Shown: positions 7,274 to 11,019 of the stretch, one piece after another
How positions within the stretch are numbered: position 1 is the first letter of the stretch
How the letters are laid out: the number at the start of each line of letters is the position of its first letter
Assembly (NCBI GenBank): GCA_027604505.1
Contig: JADIIX010000368.1
Coordinates: 1-11,019, forward strand
Length of the DNA stretch: 11,019 bases
Direction of reading: 5' to 3'
Source of the DNA: Gonapodya sp. JEL0774
Lineage: Eukaryota; Monoblepharomycota; Monoblepharidomycetes; Monoblepharidales; Gonapodyaceae
The notes under the pieces: generated by a model
What the model was told of the DNA's origin: nothing
What the model saw: the letters and a program-made list of their open reading frames with translations, nothing else
Databases searched by the model: none
Translations under genes and position numbers: made by a program

Positions 7274-10200
7274 GCAAACTCTCTTTCCCGGAGAAGGAAC
7301 TTTTGTATCTAGATATCATAATAAATGACGTTCCAGATGATATCAGTAATAAGCAGCCTGCACAGGCTCTTGATGATGCTCACCTTCCCAGATCCCGTCT
7401 TCGGCAGCTCCATTTCAAGTTGAACTCGTGCGGGGCACTTATAGCCTCCGAGGAAAACGCGACAGTGGCGGAGAATGTCACTGTAGATGAATCAACATAT
7501 TCAGCACATGGATCAAGATAATCAAAGAATGCATATGCGAAAGCAAACATGCCGCACCTTTCAATTTCACCGGGCTCGTACCCGCCATGCTCCACTACTT
7601 CCTTTTTGAGAACCACAAACGCCTTGTGAGCAATTGCGAAACAAGTCGACTCTCAGTCATTACATCGGTGACTCGGCACAACAGTTCTATCGCTCTCACC
7701 TTTGGCCTCTCGCCCCACGTGTCATCTGGCGTTGCCACCACAGCAACCTCCAGTACTTTGGGATGTCTCGCAATCGCCTGCTCTACCTCGATACTGGAAA
7801 TGTTCTCCCCACCGGAGATCACAACGTCCTTCTTTCTGTCGCGAACCTCTATGTAGCCATCGGGGTGGCGGACAGCTGGGAGTGGTATAGCAGAGGGAGA
7901 AGGCTCGATGAATACGGAGTTGCATTTTATAACCCAGTCACAAGGATGTATCCACAAAAGCTCACTCACCGATATCCCCTGAATGAAGCCAACCTCCCTC
8001 AAATGCCCTTTTCGTTGCTTCTTCATCCTTGTAATATCCCGTCATGATGGCGTTGCCTCTCCAGACAACTTCGCCCATTGTGCGGCCATCCCACGGCGTT
8101 TCAACCATGTCCTCATCCACGACCTTGAAATCGTCAACGGTGACACACACATGGCCCGGTCGAGCCATTTTCAGAGCCAAGTCGTCTATGGAAAGGTGCA
8201 GCCATTCGGGTTGGATCGGACAGTTGACGATCGGACTAAATGATGTTGTTGGGAGATTTATGTAGCCCCGAAGCCTCAACCACTCATCGAGGAGTTATGA
8301 CATAAGGAAATAACACTGACCCGCTTGTCTCCGTCATCCCATACACGTGTATGATGGGCCATATTCCCAACTCTCTCATTCTCCCCAATAAGGTCGGCGC
8401 AGGGGCGGAACCACCCGTCAATGCAGTCACACCGTGCGACACAGTTTGAGCATGTGAATTATTGACGAGGAAAGCTTGGACCTAGATAAATCAATAAGCA
8501 AAGGACACGCGTGCATACAAAAACGTTTCACCGACGAAGATGCTCACAGTTGGCGCTCCCACGTAGTGCGTGACCTTCTCTTTGGTGAGGAGTTCCCACA
8601 TGTGATCGTAATCTATCTTACGAACGGGGTAGAAAGTTCCAGCAACAGCTAGGCATGTGACGTTGTGGTGCGTGGTTGAAACACCGTGACGAACCGGTTG
8701 GGCCAGAGATCAAGCATTTTCCGACGGTGGTACCGTTACGTGTTCGTTCACTGCGTCTTCGACGTGGTTTGGCAGCGCTCACCAGTGAGTGCCCATGGAA
8801 ACATCCATCCATTGCAGTGGCTGGCCAGAACGCAATTCGTTTGAATTGAGTGATCCAATCCGTTCTATACCTCGGGCGAATCCAACCAGGAACTCACAAC
8901 ATCGGCACCACGAACATAAACCTCGAGTCAAATCCCAGCCGCGTACCAATCACAACATTGAGTGCAGTGAGATAACATCCTCGGTAGGTGTATTGTACAC
9001 CCTTTTGTCTGGAGGAGAGGGACGAAAAATGTTCGTTGAGCAGCGGAAAGAATGAAATTTCACAGTAAGGGAGTGGATTGGCATCAATGCACATCATCGA
9101 GTGATTTATACAAAATGCGCTTACGTACTTTCCTGTTGTGCCTATAGTGAGGATAAGTGCCAACGAGGTCAATCCAGGGAAATGAGAGCTTACGATTTCA
9201 AGCAACGAATGCACTCACCGCTGGTGTAGTTTATTGATATGGTTGCCATTTCATCCTTTAGTGGCTCGAACTCCTCCCAAGCTCTCACCTCCCCGTCTAC
9301 TTCTTCGCTCACAGAGTCCAGAAACTTCTCAAAGCCATCCGTTCTCGACCACCCGGAATCGTCGGTGACAACCAACTTCCCAGGATCTCTTCCCAATCTT
9401 GCCCATTCCTTCTGTAGTTCGCCTTGAAAGGTAAGTTCGTGATCCACGATGAGGAATGTCGATTCGGAGTTCTCAAGGATGAAAATCACTTCTGGTAGGG
9501 CCAGACGGGTATTCAGGGTCACAAGAACTCCGCCAGCGAGGGGAACCGCAAAATGAGCGTCAAGAGCAGGTATAGTGTTGGGACTGGGACGGTTGGCTTG
9601 ATCAGTAATTTCATGGACAGCAGAATCTGTTCAATTGATTCGAACCATAGGACTGCAACCTTGTCGCCCTGTGCCAATCCAACTTTAAGCAAGGCTGAAC
9701 CAAAGAGGCGAACGCGGAAGTGGAACTATTGAAATTACGATATCCCTTGTCACATCGCCGTTTCATAGAATGATCATGTTGATCACGCCATTACTCACTT
9801 CCTTATACTTGATCTCCCAGTCCCCATACTTTATTGCAATCTTATTGGGATAAACTCGCGCGGCCCAATCAAGAAAAGAGATGGGGTTGAGGGGGGTATA
9901 GGACACGGATTCTGGAATAGGCAGCTTTCTTGCCAACCCATGGCCTGTTCCCAAGAAGTAGGATTAAAGGCTATAATGATGGAGAAGATCTTAATAGATT
10001 GAAACTGCAAGCGTTTTATTACCTATATTTCCCGGGTTGAAAGCGTCAAACTTGGAGATACGACGAGGACCAATTGTCGAAGACACGGTCGCAATCGCCA
10101 CATCAGGCTCCGAGCGAATGTCTTCCGCTGACGTGAGATCAAAAAAAGTATCCGCTGCCATAGCCAGCGTGGGCTCAGGAACTTTTTCGGAGTCTTCTAG

Positions 10201-10311
10201 GAAGAATCATAGGAAGATCAGTTGGTTCGGTCACAGCGTGAAGACTTTCCAAAAGCTCTCCATACCGTCCGTAGCTCCGACAATTGATGATGACTTCTCC
10301 GTTCGTGTCAT
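7249..10311 (-). CDS. AMP-forming acyl-CoA synthetase (acyl-activating enzyme, ANL superfamily)
   Basis: Activates a carboxylic acid with ATP to acyl-AMP, then acyl-CoA. Exons: 10311-10266, 10196-10023, 9944-9799, 9725-9646, 9583-9219, 9141-9129, 9008-8898, 8820-8783, 8648-8548, 8481-8321, 8235-7970, 7875-7700, 7622-7558, 7480-7384, 7308-7249; 632 aa. Every join keeps frame. Motifs in order: [40 protein letters not shown] (P-loop, ~268-279); [22 protein letters not shown] (~405-412); [53 protein letters not shown] with catalytic Lys ~613; end KKRVN. MFHCNGW and [13 protein letters not shown] point to the medium-chain/AAE-type group; the substrate is unknown. There is no SKL-type peroxisomal signal. 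The start is uncertain: ATG 10311 (weak context, in phase with a 69-nt first intron) or ATG 10161 (G at -3 and +4), which gives 605 aa. Confidence 0.93.
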
Positions 10312-10382
10312 CGAGCGATCGTTAATGGTAAAAACTCGAGGCCGATACCGCAACGAGGGCCAGGTGATGTGGGAGAGTGTAA

Positions 10383-10390
10383 TATATATA
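10383..10390 (-). promoter_or_regulatory. Probable TATA box of the acyl-CoA synthetase gene
   Basis: The minus strand reads GGTTTTATATATATTACAC here. TATATATA lies about 72 bp before the ATG at 10311, which would give a short 5' leader of about 40 nt. This spacing is the main reason to prefer ATG 10311 over the better-context ATG at 10161. Nearby AT-rich runs (10403-10410) make exact placement uncertain. Confidence 0.45.
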
Positions 10391-10761
10391 AAACCAGCGG
10401 GGATATATATGGAGTTGGCGGATGCACACAGATCAAGCACCTCGAATACTTACCTTCAATACTCTGTTTTCTCTAGTCTCGATTCCGCTGAGAATACCTT
10501 ACTTTTGCATGTGGTATAGGGAACTACGTAAAATTTTACGGCGGTGATTGAACCTGTGTTCTTCGCCCATCTGTGTAGAAACACCTGTTGTAACTGGCCA
10601 TGTCATAAAAAGTAGCAAGAATCTATCGTACATCAATTGTGAATAATTTACAAAAAGTCAATGCGAACGAATCTGGTGCGTTAAGATCCTACTGATGGGA
10701 CGTGATCTGTCCTGCGATGTTGCGTTCCGGAGCCATATATTTTGTACGAGAGAAAGCCAAA

Positions 10762-10788
10762 CACAACACAGAGTGCTTCAGTGTTGTG
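10762..10788. repeat. Inverted repeat, 8-bp perfect arms
   Basis: CACAACAC (10762-10769) and GTGTTGTG (10781-10788) are perfect complements around an 11-base loop. The hairpin begins 19 bp after the stop codon of the right-edge minus-strand gene, so it would form in that transcript's 3' untranslated region. Confidence 0.8.
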
Positions 10789-10806
10789 GATGCGTTAGGG
10801 TCGGCG

Positions 10807-11019
10807 TCACCGGGCCACATTCCCTTCACCCGAGATCACACCCCGTAATACATCATAACCCTGACAACACGAGCATCGCTGTCAGTCTTCCGTCCAACGA
10901 AAAGAACAAGCAATTGGTTTAACGCACCTCACGCGTGATTTGCCCATCCTCGAACAATTGGTAGATCGTTTCTGGGTCAACTGTGCAGATGCGACACAAC
11001 GAGGATGAGAAGTAAATGC
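10807..11019 (-). CDS. C-terminal exons of an unidentified protein (5' part outside window)
   Basis: On the minus strand a frame is open from the window edge to 10928 and reads CRICTVDPETIYQLFEDGQ then ITRE. It is followed by a GTGCGT donor. Intron 10861-10927 (67 nt, GTGCGT...GTCAG) joins in phase to 10860-10807, GYDVLRGVISGEGNVAR and TGA. Without the splice the frame stops two codons later at 10921-10919. An acceptor-like TGCACAG just before 10980 means the exon may begin there rather than at the edge. The style is that of a soluble enzyme C-terminus, but I do not recognise the family. The gene is tandem with, and upstream of, the acyl-CoA synthetase gene. Confidence 0.45.

Larger units (their letters stand above)
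10312..10806. other. Intergenic region between two tandem minus-strand genes
   Basis: This stretch of nearly 500 bp holds the presumed promoter of the acyl-CoA synthetase (TATA at 10383-10390) and the 3' untranslated region of the right-edge gene, with a hairpin at 10762-10788. A minus-strand GTAAGT at about 10452 could be the donor of an untranslated leader intron. The long plus-strand frame at 10037-10519 has no ATG start at its beginning and lies antisense to the synthetase 5' exons; I do not call it a gene. Confidence 0.5.

Noticed and set aside
10037-10519. Plus-strand open frame of 160 codons
   Set aside because: It begins without an ATG, is antisense to the phase-compatible 5' exons and promoter of the acyl-CoA synthetase, and shows no recognisable domain.
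1-11019. Biosynthetic gene cluster, mobile element, tRNA or CRISPR
   Set aside because: No transposase or reverse transcriptase motifs, no terminal repeats, no NRPS/PKS core, no repeat-spacer array and no tRNA-like cloverleaf were seen. The synthetase is a stand-alone acyl-CoA ligase, not an adenylation domain of an assembly line.

Overview
The window looks like nuclear DNA of a filamentous fungus, most likely a basidiomycete. Genes are closely packed on both strands. Most are broken by many short GT-AG introns, mainly about 46-135 nt, and there is no sign of operons or ribosome binding sites. Species and phylum are inferred from gene structure and protein style only. All exon joins below were made by hand: reading frames were matched across GT/AG sites and against remembered family motifs. 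No alignment was run.

Layout, left to right. (1) 1-485, plus strand: the 3' end of a D-isomer-specific 2-hydroxyacid dehydrogenase gene, cut by the window edge. (2) 778-3661, minus strand: a three-exon gene for mitochondrial intermediate peptidase (OCT1/MIP, family M3), convergent with gene 1. (3) 3808-4968, plus strand: a single-exon gene for an F-box-like protein with a very cysteine-rich C-terminal half and an acidic repeat tail. It shares a roughly 146-bp divergent promoter with OCT1. (4) 5177-6670, minus strand: a seven-exon gene for a membrane protein with about seven helices and GPCR-like features. (5) 7249-10311, minus strand: a gene of about 15 exons for an AMP-forming acyl-CoA synthetase, including a 13-nt microexon inside the ATP-binding motif. 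(6) 10807-11019, minus strand: the last exons of an unidentified gene. A possible small plus-strand gene (7028-7273) sits behind a good TATA box in the gap between genes 4 and 5.

The genes do not form an obvious pathway. OCT1 processes imported mitochondrial proteins. The acyl-CoA synthetase and the hydroxyacid dehydrogenase are general metabolism. The F-box-like and seven-helix proteins are probably regulatory (ubiquitin ligase adaptor and signalling, respectively). I see no gene cluster, mobile element, rRNA, tRNA or CRISPR. The parts most worth a second look are the microexon, the F-box/cysteine-rich architecture, the receptor-like gene and the TATA-led small locus.
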